64,000 bases of DNA, from contig NZ_FMZI01000005.1 of the NCBI RefSeq assembly GCF_900101505.1, positions 309,110 to 373,109 on the forward strand, read 5' to 3'. The notes beneath the pieces are model-generated. The model worked only from the letters and a program-made list of their open reading frames with translations, had not been told where the DNA came from and did no database searches. The stretch comes from Antarctobacter albus (GTDB lineage: Bacteria; Pseudomonadota; Alphaproteobacteria; Rhodobacterales; Rhodobacteraceae). Below, piece by piece: positions 8,521 to 17,730 of the stretch. The position numbers and the translations under genes were made by a program. Numbering within the stretch: position 1 is the first letter of the stretch; every line of letters starts with the position of its first letter.

Positions 8521-10809
8521 TTGACAGCGGGTGACGATTGGGTCCTGAAAGCCGAGCGGCTTGGCTGTGTCTATGCCGACAATGGCTCTGGAAACCAACC
8601 GTCCAGCGGTGTCTATGCCGACAAGTTCACCCTGCCCCGCGGCCAGGTGACCGCCATCATCGGTGAGTCCGGGTCCGGCAAGTCGACCCTGCTCAGCATC
8701 CTGGCCGGGCTGCGCAAGCCCAACCGCCTCAACGACCAGAGCCGCCTGCTGTACCGGGGCAAGGACGGGCGTGTCTGGGACCAGTTGCGCGAGAACCGGC
8801 CGCCCCCGGGCGAGATCGCCTTCGTTTTCCAGGAAGCGCAGCTGATCAAGGCGATCCCCGCGCGCGCCAATGCTAAGATGGCGGGCCATATCTCGAACAA
8901 GGGCAATGCCGGGGAACTGGCCCGCGACCTGGCCCAGGACTTCGAATTGGGACCGCAGTGGGACAAGCTGTCCGAAACGCTGTCGGGCGGTCAGGCCCAG
9001 CGCATCGCCATCATCCGCGCGCTCTGTGTCGAGCCGAACCTGATCGTCTGCGACGAGCCGACCAGCAGCCTCGACAAGACCATGAGCCAGAACGTTATCG
9101 AGGCGCTGCGCTGGTGGACCCATGAAACCGGTTGCGCGGTGCTCTGGGTGACGCATGAGCTGGACCTGGCAGCACATTACGCGGACCGGGTGGCACTGGT
9201 CTCGTCTGGCCGGGTCTATTGTGATGCGGAAACCGGCCAGCCCTGGACGCTGGACGCGCCCTACGAGGAACGCCTGGACATCCTGCATGACCTGATCGAA
9301 CAGGGCCGCAAGCAGCCCGCCCTGACGGTCGAGGCGCTCGACCGGATGATCGACCGTCCGGGCGATGCGGCACCGGACGAGATGGAGCTGGCGCGGGCGC
9401 CCCGCTGGCGCCCCGGCTCTCTGCGGTCCTACGGCTTTGTCGTGAACTGCGCTGTCGACGAGGTGTCGCTGGGGATGCGCCGGGCCGTCGCCGCCGGGTC
9501 AAACCGGATCTGGGCGCATCTGCGCGGTCTCTACCAGGCGATGACGCGCTCCTTGACCCTGATCCTTTTCCTCGGGCTGACGGTCTTTTACTTCGTGGCG
9601 CTTGGCCGCCACGTGACAGAGGCCGCGTTGAACGCGCAACTGTCGCAACCCAGCATGTCGCATTTCACCATGCGCACGGTCTACAACGGCGGGCAAACGC
9701 TGGACATCGCCTCTCTGGGGGTGCTGGACAAGACGTTGTTCGATGCCGCCCCCATCGCCGCCGAGGCCAGCGACAAAGCGCGCCGCGTCTTTGGCCGCCG
9801 CGTCCACGAACAGCAGTACCTCTGGTTCCCCGATGAATCCAAGGACGGCACCTGCAACACGCGCCCCCTGGACGGGATCGAACCCTATATCCGCACCATG
9901 CAGGTCTTTGACGCGCGCGAACCGCTGTTCGAGGATCTTTCCTTTCCGGCCTGGAACGGGGTGGAGGCCGACCCCGAATGGCGCACCAGGCCCGGCATCC
10001 TTGCGACGCAGGGATTCATGGAAACATTCCGGATCGAAGCCGGTCAGGAGATCTGCCTGGAACTGTTCAACCGCACCATCGGCCTGCCGGTTCTTGGCGT
10101 GGCCGAGGAATTCCCCGGCGGCGGGGAACGCAAGTACCCGCTGGCGGTGACCGAACTGGTCTATCATGACCTTTTCCTGGAGGCCCCGCCGGACAATTTC
10201 GTGCAGAACGGCAAGATCACCCTGCCCACCTACCGCGAGGCGGCGGTCTATTTCGACAAGACCAGCTTTGAAAACGTGGTCTGCAAGTTTCCCGACATGC
10301 CCGAGTGTACGCCGGATGAAACGCCAGTCCTGTTCGGGTTCAAGCTGGACCAGGACATCCTGAACCAGGTACGGGGGATGCTGCGGGCAATGGACGGGGC
10401 CAGCGTGTCCTTCGCTGTACTGTCCTGGACCTTTGCCGCGACAATCGTGATCTCGACTGCGCTGGCCACCGCCGCCTTTGTCCAGCGCAACGAAAAGTCG
10501 ATCGCGGTGATGAAGGCCTTTGGCTACACCGTCGCCCACATGGCGATGATGATCCAGACGCAGATTGCCGTGTTGCTGTGTCTTGCGATCTTCTGGTTCC
10601 TGGGGCTGCACTGGATCTTTCAAACCTACGCGGCGCCCTATGCCGCCAATGCCTTTGACCTGCCGGTGGAATGGCTGGCGATGAAACAGGGGCTTTTCTG
10701 GCGCGCATTCATCGCGGTTTTCCTGCTATCACTCTTGGTAACCGTCGTCGTTATCGGGACATGGTGGCGCAAGAACCGCTACTTGAGTGAAACGCTACAA
10801 ACGATCTGA
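8521..10809 (+). CDS. MacB/LolD-like ABC transporter, fused ATPase and permease
   Basis: 762 residues. The N-terminal ATPase (about 1-240) shows Walker A GESGSGKST, signature LSGGQAQR and Walker B LIVCDEPTSS. A membrane helix near residues 342-362 (LTLILFLGLTVFYFVAL) is followed by about 260 exterior residues with several cysteines, then three C-terminal helices (for example SFAVLSWTFAATIVIS and FIAVFLLSLLVTVVV). Four helices with a large exterior domain between the first and second is the MacB/FtsX type-VII plan, used for mechanotransmission across the envelope rather than bulk import. Start is TTG at 8521 with GGAGGC just upstream; the nearby ATG at 8502 is out of frame. It heads the plus-strand arm, 9 bp before the next gene. 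Substrate unknown; the co-transcribed exported proteins are the likely clients. Confidence 0.85.
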   Translation: MTAGDDWVLKAERLGCVYADNGSGNQPSSGVYADKFTLPRGQVTAIIGESGSGKSTLLSILAGLRKPNRLNDQSRLLYRGKDGRVWDQLRENRPPPGEIAFVFQEAQLIKAIPARANAKMAGHISNKGNAGELARDLAQDFELGPQWDKLSETLSGGQAQRIAIIRALCVEPNLIVCDEPTSSLDKTMSQNVIEALRWWTHETGCAVLWVTHELDLAAHYADRVALVSSGRVYCDAETGQPWTLDAPYEERLDILHDLIEQGRKQPALTVEALDRMIDRPGDAAPDEMELARAPRWRPGSLRSYGFVVNCAVDEVSLGMRRAVAAGSNRIWAHLRGLYQAMTRSLTLILFLGLTVFYFVALGRHVTEAALNAQLSQPSMSHFTMRTVYNGGQTLDIASLGVLDKTLFDAAPIAAEASDKARRVFGRRVHEQQYLWFPDESKDGTCNTRPLDGIEPYIRTMQVFDAREPLFEDLSFPAWNGVEADPEWRTRPGILATQGFMETFRIEAGQEICLELFNRTIGLPVLGVAEEFPGGGERKYPLAVTELVYHDLFLEAPPDNFVQNGKITLPTYREAAVYFDKTSFENVVCKFPDMPECTPDETPVLFGFKLDQDILNQVRGMLRAMDGASVSFAVLSWTFAATIVISTALATAAFVQRNEKSIAVMKAFGYTVAHMAMMIQTQIAVLLCLAIFWFLGLHWIFQTYAAPYAANAFDLPVEWLAMKQGLFWRAFIAVFLLSLLVTVVVIGTWWRKNRYLSETLQTI

Positions 10810-10818
10810 GGGAAAGCA

Positions 10819-11787
10819 TTGGGTAGAATATCCACCGTCCTGGCCGCCACGGCGTCCGTCCTTTGCCTGACGGCCACCGCCGGATACCCGGAGTCCCATG
10901 AAGCCGCCGGGCCGGATGTCTCGGAAGAGGTACAGGGCCGCCTGGTCACGCCGGACGGAACACCGGACGCCGATGATCCCGCCGCCGCCCCGGCAACCGA
11001 GGACACCGACCCGCCCGCCGCGCCAGACGAAGGCGCGGGGCCGGCGGATGCCCCTCCCGATCCGGCACCGGTTCCCGATCCGGCCCCCGAGGCGCCGGAG
11101 CCGCCGGCGGCAGACAGTGGTATCGATGTCGACCTGCTGATGGACACGCTGCTGTCCGCGCTGGAGGACATGCAGGAGCTTCGCCCAAGGATCGACGCGC
11201 TGGAAGGACAGGTCGCGGCGCATGAAAAGCTGCTCCGCCAGGTCTGCACCAACGAAGGCTACGAGGCCGATCCACCCGATTGCCTGCACCTGCATCCGGA
11301 TCCGCCGGATCTTGACCCGCTGCAGGCCCAGATCGACGAGCTGAACCGCACCATCCTTACCTTGCAGGGCGAGCTTGCCGAGCTGCGCGCGCGTCCTGCC
11401 GCGCCGACGGCGGAACCTCCGGTGATTGCCGAAGATCCGGACCCCGCGCCGACGCCACGCGAAGACACCGGCCCGGTTGTGGCCGAAGGTGATCCCTTTG
11501 TTCTGCGCCAGACGCCGGACGGCCTGCCCCTGTTCCCGGCCCAACGGGAATTCGGGCTGGACCAGGGGCCGCTGGCCGCCATGATCCCCGACCTGCCGGA
11601 TGCCGCCTTGTGCCAGGAGGCAGGGCAATGGCTGGTCGACAGCGCGGCCAACCGGATTGCCGATGCATTTTACGTCACCAGGGAGGGCGAAATCGCCATG
11701 TGCAAGCTGGTCGGAGACCAATGGTCGGTCGTCTCTGCCGGCCGCCTGGACAAAGCCCACATCGTCGTTGAGGGAGGAAAGCAATGA
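10819..11787 (+). CDS. Exported Pro-rich coiled-coil protein
   Basis: 322 residues, no family recognised. The TTG at 10819 has GAGGGAAA just upstream and opens a short signal-peptide-like segment (ISTVLAATASVLCLTATAG). A long Pro/Ala/Asp-rich linker (about residues 45-100) leads to a predicted coiled coil (about 108-145, MDTLLSALEDMQELRPRIDALE) with a small Cys pair (VCTNEG, PPDCLH) and a second helical stretch near 155-190. The C-terminal 100 residues form a compact domain with Cys in AALCQE and IAMC. The gene sits 9 bp after the ABC transporter and overlaps the next gene by 4 bp, so it is probably a periplasmic partner of both. An adaptor role like MacA is conceivable, but no MacA homology is visible. 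Confidence 0.7.
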   Translation: MGRISTVLAATASVLCLTATAGYPESHEAAGPDVSEEVQGRLVTPDGTPDADDPAAAPATEDTDPPAAPDEGAGPADAPPDPAPVPDPAPEAPEPPAADSGIDVDLLMDTLLSALEDMQELRPRIDALEGQVAAHEKLLRQVCTNEGYEADPPDCLHLHPDPPDLDPLQAQIDELNRTILTLQGELAELRARPAAPTAEPPVIAEDPDPAPTPREDTGPVVAEGDPFVLRQTPDGLPLFPAQREFGLDQGPLAAMIPDLPDAALCQEAGQWLVDSAANRIADAFYVTREGEIAMCKLVGDQWSVVSAGRLDKAHIVVEGGKQ

Positions 11788-13961
11788 GACGTCACAGGCT
11801 TTTCACGGGCCTCCTGCTGGCCACCATATCCGCCGCCGTGCCTGCCCTTGCCGAAACCTGCCTTGAGGACCTGCGCATCATGCGCGATCAGCCCGACCGC
11901 CTGCTGGGCGGTCCGGCAGGGCTGGCCTCCAAGGTGCGTGACCAGATGATTGCGCGGAACGCGATCCCGCTGGCGCGGTCCAACGAGGCACTGGAAAAGG
12001 TCAAATGGGCGGGCGGTGAAAGACGCACCGTCGCCACGGACGACCCGCATTGCCTGATCACCGAGGGGCTCGTGCTGGACTACCCTTTGCCCGGCCGCGA
12101 CGCCAATTCAGAGGGTTTCCTGCGCTTTCCCTTGCGCCTTATCGCCTACAACGACGTCCCCATGCCCGAGGACGCGGGCGATCTGCCGGGCGTCGGACTG
12201 CAATTCTACAAGCCGGTCACTGACACGACAGAACCGAATTTCGGCCTGGCCATTCGCCAGTTCTGGCCCAACCTTGACGGCAAGGAGTCGAACCCCGCCG
12301 GGTCCGGGGAGTTTACGAGCGAAAGGCTTGCCAAGTATTATCGCATCATCGCCCGTGACGCCGACGACCTGTCACAGGGGGTCATCATGCTGCTGTGCAT
12401 CAACGATTGCGCAGCGGACCTTGCGGACCTGCCGGAAGCGGCGGACGCGCCGCTGCCCGTCACGCCGCCAAAACCGGTCGAACCGGACGCACCTGTGACG
12501 GTTCAGACCGCGAAACCGGACAAAGACCCGGCGACCGATCCCGCGCCCGTCGACCGCCCCGAGGTGACGGCCACGCCCCTTCCCCCGGCGGAACCGGGCA
12601 TTCCCTATTCCAAGCTCTGGGCGAGCAGCCTCCTGGATCTGGTCGAGCCGGTCTTCCTGTTCGAGGGGCAGGAAGTCACTGTCCCGCCCTACCAGATCGC
12701 CTGCCGGGACGCGGCGCCGGCCTGGGACGCCAACCTGGCGCGGCTGGCCACGCAGCTTTATGGCCCCGAATGCCTGCAGTTCGACGAGGAATACGAAGCG
12801 GCGTCCGCCCGCCTAGTCGAGGCCAGCGTCACCACCGAACGCCTGGTCGTGAACGTCGCGCTGGCCCGCAAGCGGTCGGCCTTCCTCAAGCGCCTGGTCG
12901 TCGGGTTCGAGATCCCCGAGACGCTCTACCTCGACTGCACGCTCAGCGTTCGTTTCGCCGAAACCCCGGGAACGGATGCCGATCCGGTCTTTGCCGGCAA
13001 ATCGACCCGGCTCTTTACCGGGCGTGACATTTCGGCGGGCTGGTTCCTGCGGGAGCAGGAAGTTCAGGCACTGTTCCCCGACAAGGCCCGGCTGGACGAG
13101 ATCGCGATCGAGATCACCGCGCCGCAGGATGCCGACAACCAGGCCTGCCGCCTGGCCGAACCCGTGATCCTGTCGCTGCGCGACGCGGACAGCGACCCGC
13201 GTGTCTCGATCGACCTGGATGGCGTGGTGACGATTTCCGAGGTCCGGCTGCTGCCCAATGCCGCCACCGAGTATTTCTTTCTGAACACCTACCTGGGCGC
13301 CTCGCTGGTGGGCACCGCCGAACAGGGCGAAGGTGTCTATGCCTTCACCAACCAAAGGAGCGACCTGCTGCATTACCTGGCAGCATATGTCGATTTCGCC
13401 GTCGAGGATGCGCTGGAAGAGAGCCGTTCGGCCGAGTTCGTCTTTTTCGCGCCCGACGAAAACGGCCTGCACCGCGAGGTCGCCCGCCTGACACCGCTGG
13501 AGATGCGGCAGAAACCCGACTGGCTGCGCGAGCTACTGGGGCGTTTTGCCCGGGTCGAACCGAACGCGGATTATGCCGATGTTCGCGTCACCGCCGTTCT
13601 GGACGAGTTGCGCGCGGCGGGCGCCCTGTCCGCGGATGTCCCGACCGGCGTTCACGTCGTGGGCCGCACCGGCTTTGCCGACCGCAACGACTATTGCGAT
13701 CCCTCCGCCTTTCTGGGCTACGAGGGGTCCACGGTCAGCATCGTCGAGTTCGCCTCCGGCAACTATTTCCCCGACCTTGCCAGCAGCCTCGGCGAGGAAA
13801 ACACCGTTCGGGACGCCGACGTGCGCACCCTGCGGTGCCGTGACCAGCTGAACAGGCATATCATCATCTTCCCCGACAGCGTGTTCATCAGACCGACACC
13901 GGATGAGCTCTCCGTCAGCTTCCAGGGCCTCAAAGGAGGAAACGCGACCCATGCGGACTAA
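11784..13961 (+). CDS. Large exported protein of unknown function
   Basis: 725 residues with a clear signal peptide (start MRRHRLFTGLLLATISAAVPALA, probable cleavage after ALA). I recognise no catalytic motif. The mature protein has an N-terminal domain of about 200 residues with DDPHC and LLCINDC cysteines, a Pro-rich linker near 225-270 (PKPVEPDAPVTVQ), and about 450 mostly beta-rich residues with regularly spaced cysteines (QIACRDAAP, PECLQ, LDCTLSV, NQACRL). The gene overlaps its upstream neighbour as ATGA and its downstream neighbour by 11 bp, so all three exported proteins should be made together. Fusion and linker pattern suggest a scaffold or ligand-binding subunit of the SrfB/SrfC-associated assembly; this is context only. 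Confidence 0.7.
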   Translation: MRRHRLFTGLLLATISAAVPALAETCLEDLRIMRDQPDRLLGGPAGLASKVRDQMIARNAIPLARSNEALEKVKWAGGERRTVATDDPHCLITEGLVLDYPLPGRDANSEGFLRFPLRLIAYNDVPMPEDAGDLPGVGLQFYKPVTDTTEPNFGLAIRQFWPNLDGKESNPAGSGEFTSERLAKYYRIIARDADDLSQGVIMLLCINDCAADLADLPEAADAPLPVTPPKPVEPDAPVTVQTAKPDKDPATDPAPVDRPEVTATPLPPAEPGIPYSKLWASSLLDLVEPVFLFEGQEVTVPPYQIACRDAAPAWDANLARLATQLYGPECLQFDEEYEAASARLVEASVTTERLVVNVALARKRSAFLKRLVVGFEIPETLYLDCTLSVRFAETPGTDADPVFAGKSTRLFTGRDISAGWFLREQEVQALFPDKARLDEIAIEITAPQDADNQACRLAEPVILSLRDADSDPRVSIDLDGVVTISEVRLLPNAATEYFFLNTYLGASLVGTAEQGEGVYAFTNQRSDLLHYLAAYVDFAVEDALEESRSAEFVFFAPDENGLHREVARLTPLEMRQKPDWLRELLGRFARVEPNADYADVRVTAVLDELRAAGALSADVPTGVHVVGRTGFADRNDYCDPSAFLGYEGSTVSIVEFASGNYFPDLASSLGEENTVRDADVRTLRCRDQLNRHIIIFPDSVFIRPTPDELSVSFQGLKGGNATHAD

Positions 13962-16434
13962 GACCGACCAATGGCGCCGGGTGATCGGTGTCGCCGGTTT
14001 CACGGCCACACTGACGCTTGCGTCCCTGGCCCATGCCCAGGGGACGCCGCCGCAGGATTTCTACATCGAAGAGGGTCTGTGCAGCATCCAGCAGCTGGAT
14101 TCGCTGCCCGACCCGCAGGGCACGGGCGGCGCGGTGCTGACCGTGGCCGACACCCAGATCTTCCAGACGCGCGGCGGCAACCCGATCCCGACGCCGACCA
14201 AGGTGCCGCCTCTGACGCGGCTGACCTGCCATTTCGAAGCCGGCGACAAGGTGCTGGTGTCCAGCACCGGCGAAACCCCCTACTGCGGCTGGATCGACGG
14301 TGACGACGTGCTGGCCGGCAAGATGTCCGCGACCCTGCGCACCATCGTCGGGGGCGAATACTGCGGCGACATCCTGCCGATGCGGGTGTCGGAATTCTGT
14401 TCGCGGCTCAAGGACATGGGCGAGGAAACCGCCGAGTGCAAGGACGCCTCGATCGCGCGGTCGGTCTTTGACGCCAAGTTCATCGTCGACAACACCGGCC
14501 TGTCCGGGGATGCCAGCGTCCGCGACCTCAGCCCGGTGGAAATCCCCGTCTACGCCCTGCCAGATGACCGCGAACGCTCGGGCACGATCAACATCTTCAA
14601 CGTGCTGCTGATCCGCGAGATCGCGCGGGGCCCGGATGGCCAGCTGCGCTATCTGCTGCTTTCGGGCGAACAGCCCATCGGCTGGGTGGACGCGCAGGCG
14701 GGACAGGTCTGGTATTCGCGCCTGACCACCTTCTTCAAGACCGGCGGCGACGGACAGGTGCTGTCGGACTTTCCGCACAGCCCCTACGCCAAGCCCATCG
14801 CCGGCGTCCCGGGCAATCTGGACCGCGTCGCCACCGAGGGACCGGAGTTCCAGCGCTACCCGGTCTTGCAGGACAACCGGCAGGCCAGCTCGGACAACAA
14901 CAACTTCCTGCCCAACCTGCGGGTCGCCTTCATCGGGGCCTATTGCGACAGCGGCGGTGCGGGCGTCTGTTCCCGGATCGACGACACGCCCCCGCCCGAG
15001 GTCTTTGACGCGCTGAACAAGACCGACGTGCTGTTCCTGATCGACGGCACCAAGTCCATGCGCAGCTATTTCGACATCGTGTCGCGCGCGGTGCGCGGGC
15101 TGGCGCGTGACTATGTGGGCAATGCCTCGTTCCGCTTTGGCGTGGCGATGTACGGTGACTACCTGTCGCCCTCGGCCACCCGGCTGCGCGATCCGATGCA
15201 GTTCCGCTATCCCATCGCCCTGCAACCCATCCTGCGCGGCGACGAGTTCTCGGAGCTCAGCGGCGTCGATCTCTACATCGAGGATGCGCTCAAGGACAAA
15301 CCCGAGGCTTCGAATGCGGCATTGCTGCGCGCTGCCGAGGAAACGGACTGGCGCAGCGATGCGCCCAAGTGGATCATCCACATCGCCGACCACGGCGACC
15401 GCCAGCCCCCCAGCCCCGAGTTGATCGAGGCCCTGCAAGAGGCCAACATCTTTTACGCGCCGATCCCGGTGCGCGGCGAGGCCGTTCTGGCGGCCAGCCA
15501 GGCCTTCCTGCAGCATTCCAACGCGATCCGGAACCAGCACGTCTCGCCCTCGGGCAAGGCGCTGTCGGTCGAGGTGAAAAAGACCTACACCACCGGCGCC
15601 AAGGACGAGATCGCCGAGTTCGAGGCCATCGGCCTGGCCATTCGCGGCGCCCTCCTCTACGGCGAACAGCTGCGGCAGGAAGCCATCCGGCGCGCCTACA
15701 ACCAGACGCCAAGCACTGGAACCGCGGACCGCAGCGCGGCCTTCCCGGCCGGCTACTCCGAGGTGCTGGAAGCCGGTTACGAGATCTTCCTGAAGGATTT
15801 CGAACGGTCCATCGGCACCAATGACATCACCCAGCGCACCATCGCCGCGGTCGGATATGTCGAGACGGCGCCGGTGGAAGAGGAGGAAGAGGACTGGAGT
15901 TACTATGCCTCGCTGCCTCTGGGAGTCGCGGTCAAGCTGTCGGGCGCGCTCAACACCGCCTGCCGGGGCTTCGGCGACGGCGGATCGGGCGAATTGGTCT
16001 CGCAGGCCGCGGTCGAGATGCTGTCCGTCCTGACCGGTGACCCGATCCAGGAGGGCCAGGACTTCGAGGATTATTTCCGCAACCGGGGCAGCCTGCCACT
16101 GGCGACGCGCACCCTGTTCCGCGCCGACGATCTGCGGCAGATGAACCTGGACATCCTGAACCAGAGCAAGCCGCGCCAGATCGACGCCCACCGGCGCGAA
16201 CTGTGCCGCAGCGCGGTCCTCGTCAGCCGCATGGTCAATGGCGGCCGCCTCGACCAGCCTTACGAGTTCGACGAGAACGGCAACCGGGGCGACCTTGTCT
16301 GGCGGCGCGACCAGGGGTCCTATACCTTCCGCAACCTGCGGGAATATGACTGGATCTACACCGACAAGTTCGGGCGCAAGGTCTATTTCATGCCGCTGGA
16401 ATTCCTGCCCCAGTACCGCAAGGTCGCGGACTGA
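13951..16434 (+). CDS. Exported von Willebrand factor A domain protein
   Basis: 827 residues. ATG at 13951 is chosen because AGGAGG precedes it and a signal peptide follows (VIGVAGFTATLTLASLAHA). Residues about 25-130 and 160-240 contain SH3-like segments (CGWIDGDDV, IGWVDAQAGQVW). A vWA domain begins near residue 355 with VLFLIDGTKSM, a DxTxS-type metal-site motif, and includes IIHIADHGDRQPPSP; it has the look of the TerY/Kpr-like vWA group. An acidic EEEEED tract near residue 645 separates a Cys-containing C-terminal domain. Last gene of the arm, it overlaps the preceding gene by 11 bp. A metal-dependent adhesion module outside the membrane fits with recognising a ligand or a partner protein. 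Function unassigned. Confidence 0.78.
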   Translation: MRTKTDQWRRVIGVAGFTATLTLASLAHAQGTPPQDFYIEEGLCSIQQLDSLPDPQGTGGAVLTVADTQIFQTRGGNPIPTPTKVPPLTRLTCHFEAGDKVLVSSTGETPYCGWIDGDDVLAGKMSATLRTIVGGEYCGDILPMRVSEFCSRLKDMGEETAECKDASIARSVFDAKFIVDNTGLSGDASVRDLSPVEIPVYALPDDRERSGTINIFNVLLIREIARGPDGQLRYLLLSGEQPIGWVDAQAGQVWYSRLTTFFKTGGDGQVLSDFPHSPYAKPIAGVPGNLDRVATEGPEFQRYPVLQDNRQASSDNNNFLPNLRVAFIGAYCDSGGAGVCSRIDDTPPPEVFDALNKTDVLFLIDGTKSMRSYFDIVSRAVRGLARDYVGNASFRFGVAMYGDYLSPSATRLRDPMQFRYPIALQPILRGDEFSELSGVDLYIEDALKDKPEASNAALLRAAEETDWRSDAPKWIIHIADHGDRQPPSPELIEALQEANIFYAPIPVRGEAVLAASQAFLQHSNAIRNQHVSPSGKALSVEVKKTYTTGAKDEIAEFEAIGLAIRGALLYGEQLRQEAIRRAYNQTPSTGTADRSAAFPAGYSEVLEAGYEIFLKDFERSIGTNDITQRTIAAVGYVETAPVEEEEEDWSYYASLPLGVAVKLSGALNTACRGFGDGGSGELVSQAAVEMLSVLTGDPIQEGQDFEDYFRNRGSLPLATRTLFRADDLRQMNLDILNQSKPRQIDAHRRELCRSAVLVSRMVNGGRLDQPYEFDENGNRGDLVWRRDQGSYTFRNLREYDWIYTDKFGRKVYFMPLEFLPQYRKVAD

Positions 16435-16447
16435 CGATGCCTTGACG

Positions 16448-16475
16448 GCGGCCCCTCCATCACCGGGAGGGCCGC
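16448..16475. terminator. Hairpin between convergent genes
   Basis: A GC-rich imperfect stem (GCGGCCCCTCC against GGGAGGGCCGC, loop ATCACC) lies between the convergent stops at 16434 and 16507. There is no strong T-tract, so it may only stabilise transcript ends. Confidence 0.4.
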
Positions 16476-16506
16476 TGTACGATTGCAGACCGGCATGGGG
16501 TCAGGC

Positions 16507-17730
16507 CTATTGCCCGGCCGCGAACCCTGCGAAGCGATCGAACAGATCGGGCTGCCCCATCTGCCCCCCCTTCAACATGATCCGCATTCCGTCACGGCGC
16601 GCGTCCTGGTGGCTGGCGACGCAGATGCAGACACCGGCCCCCATCGCCCGGTCATAGGCCAGGGCATCCAGACCGAGGCGTGCGCAGATGCGGCTGGATG
16701 TATCGCCCCCCGCAAGTCCAAGGCAGGCCACCGGGCAGCGATCCAGCAATTGCGCGACGAAACCCGCCGAGGCATCGGCCAGCCCGCCCGGCGAGAGCCC
16801 GTAGTCGGCCCCCTGTTCCAGATGCACCAGCAAAGGCGACCCGGCCTCAAGTAGGCCGGCGGCCTGCACCAGGGCAGAGCCATCGCGCAGGGCACCGGGA
16901 GTCAAGGCCAGGCGTGTTCCGGAAAACTGTTCGACCTGGGCACGGGTGTTGGCGGATCGGCTGCCTGCGAACATCAAAACGCCCCCCGACGGCGCGGCCG
17001 GCAGTGCCGATGGCGGAGAGGATCGCTCACTGGACCCGGCAAGGATCTCGGCCACGGAACTGGCGCCGATCAGCAGTTGGCGCCCCCCGGCCTGCCGCAG
17101 CGCCCGCGCGATGGCAAGCCCGTCCGCTTCGCTGGCCATGTCAAAGAGCACGGGACCAGCCTTCAGGGTTTCGACCACCGCTTCCGTCTCATCCAGTTGC
17201 GTGAAGGGCACCAGGGTCAGCCCCTCCAAACCCTGCGCCGCCAGGTGACGGCGCAGGTCGGCTTCTTCCATCGGCGTCACCGGGTGGCAAGCCATGACCG
17301 GGTGGCGGTCGATCCGGTGCACATTGCCGTCGGGACCGCGCGCAAATAGATGCCCAAAGAGGCAATAGCGCCCAAGGCTGGGCTGACCGCCGATCACCGC
17401 AACTACATCGGGCTGGAACCGGTCGATCAAGGCGCCCGTGACCGCCCCGATGGACCCTACGGAAGGCGCGGAATCGAAGGTCGAGCAGACCTTGAAATGC
17501 AGGACTTGCGGTGAGGTCGCGGCAATCGCCGGCCAGAGGCGGTCAAGCTCTGCGAGCGCGCGCTCCGGCGCCAGCGAGCGCAGGTCGGTCGGCAGGCCAA
17601 GTGCGTCCAGATCCCCCGGCGCTGCCTCGGGGCGCAGCACCAAACGTGACGTCACCCCGAGGCGAGCATATGTGGCCAGGCTGTCCGACGCGCCGGTGAA
17701 ATCGTCCCCCAGGAAGACGAGGCCCGCCAT
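16507..17730 (-). CDS. Four-carbon acid sugar kinase family (DUF1537) protein
   Basis: 407 residues, normal length for the family. The N-terminal FLGDDFTGASDSL motif is the sugar-binding signature and the C-terminal LAGGDTSSRICARLG is the nucleotide-binding signature. Members phosphorylate four-carbon or branched sugar acids such as threonate, erythronate or 3-oxo-isoapionate. The start at 17730 overlaps the RuBisCO-like stop. Pairing with a RuBisCO-like protein is the arrangement known for OiaK with OiaX/OiaT in apiose catabolism, so 3-oxo-isoapionate kinase is the leading guess; threonate-type kinases usually pair with PdxA2 or aldolases, which are absent. Confidence 0.82.
   Translation of the reverse strand: MAGLVFLGDDFTGASDSLATYARLGVTSRLVLRPEAAPGDLDALGLPTDLRSLAPERALAELDRLWPAIAATSPQVLHFKVCSTFDSAPSVGSIGAVTGALIDRFQPDVVAVIGGQPSLGRYCLFGHLFARGPDGNVHRIDRHPVMACHPVTPMEEADLRRHLAAQGLEGLTLVPFTQLDETEAVVETLKAGPVLFDMASEADGLAIARALRQAGGRQLLIGASSVAEILAGSSERSSPPSALPAAPSGGVLMFAGSRSANTRAQVEQFSGTRLALTPGALRDGSALVQAAGLLEAGSPLLVHLEQGADYGLSPGGLADASAGFVAQLLDRCPVACLGLAGGDTSSRICARLGLDALAYDRAMGAGVCICVASHQDARRDGMRIMLKGGQMGQPDLFDRFAGFAAGQ

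Noticed and set aside
1..16434. Reading the srf cluster as an anti-phage defence island
   Set aside because: No nuclease, toxin, restriction or sensor domain is visible and no mobile genes flank it. ATPase plus GTPase alone is not enough evidence.
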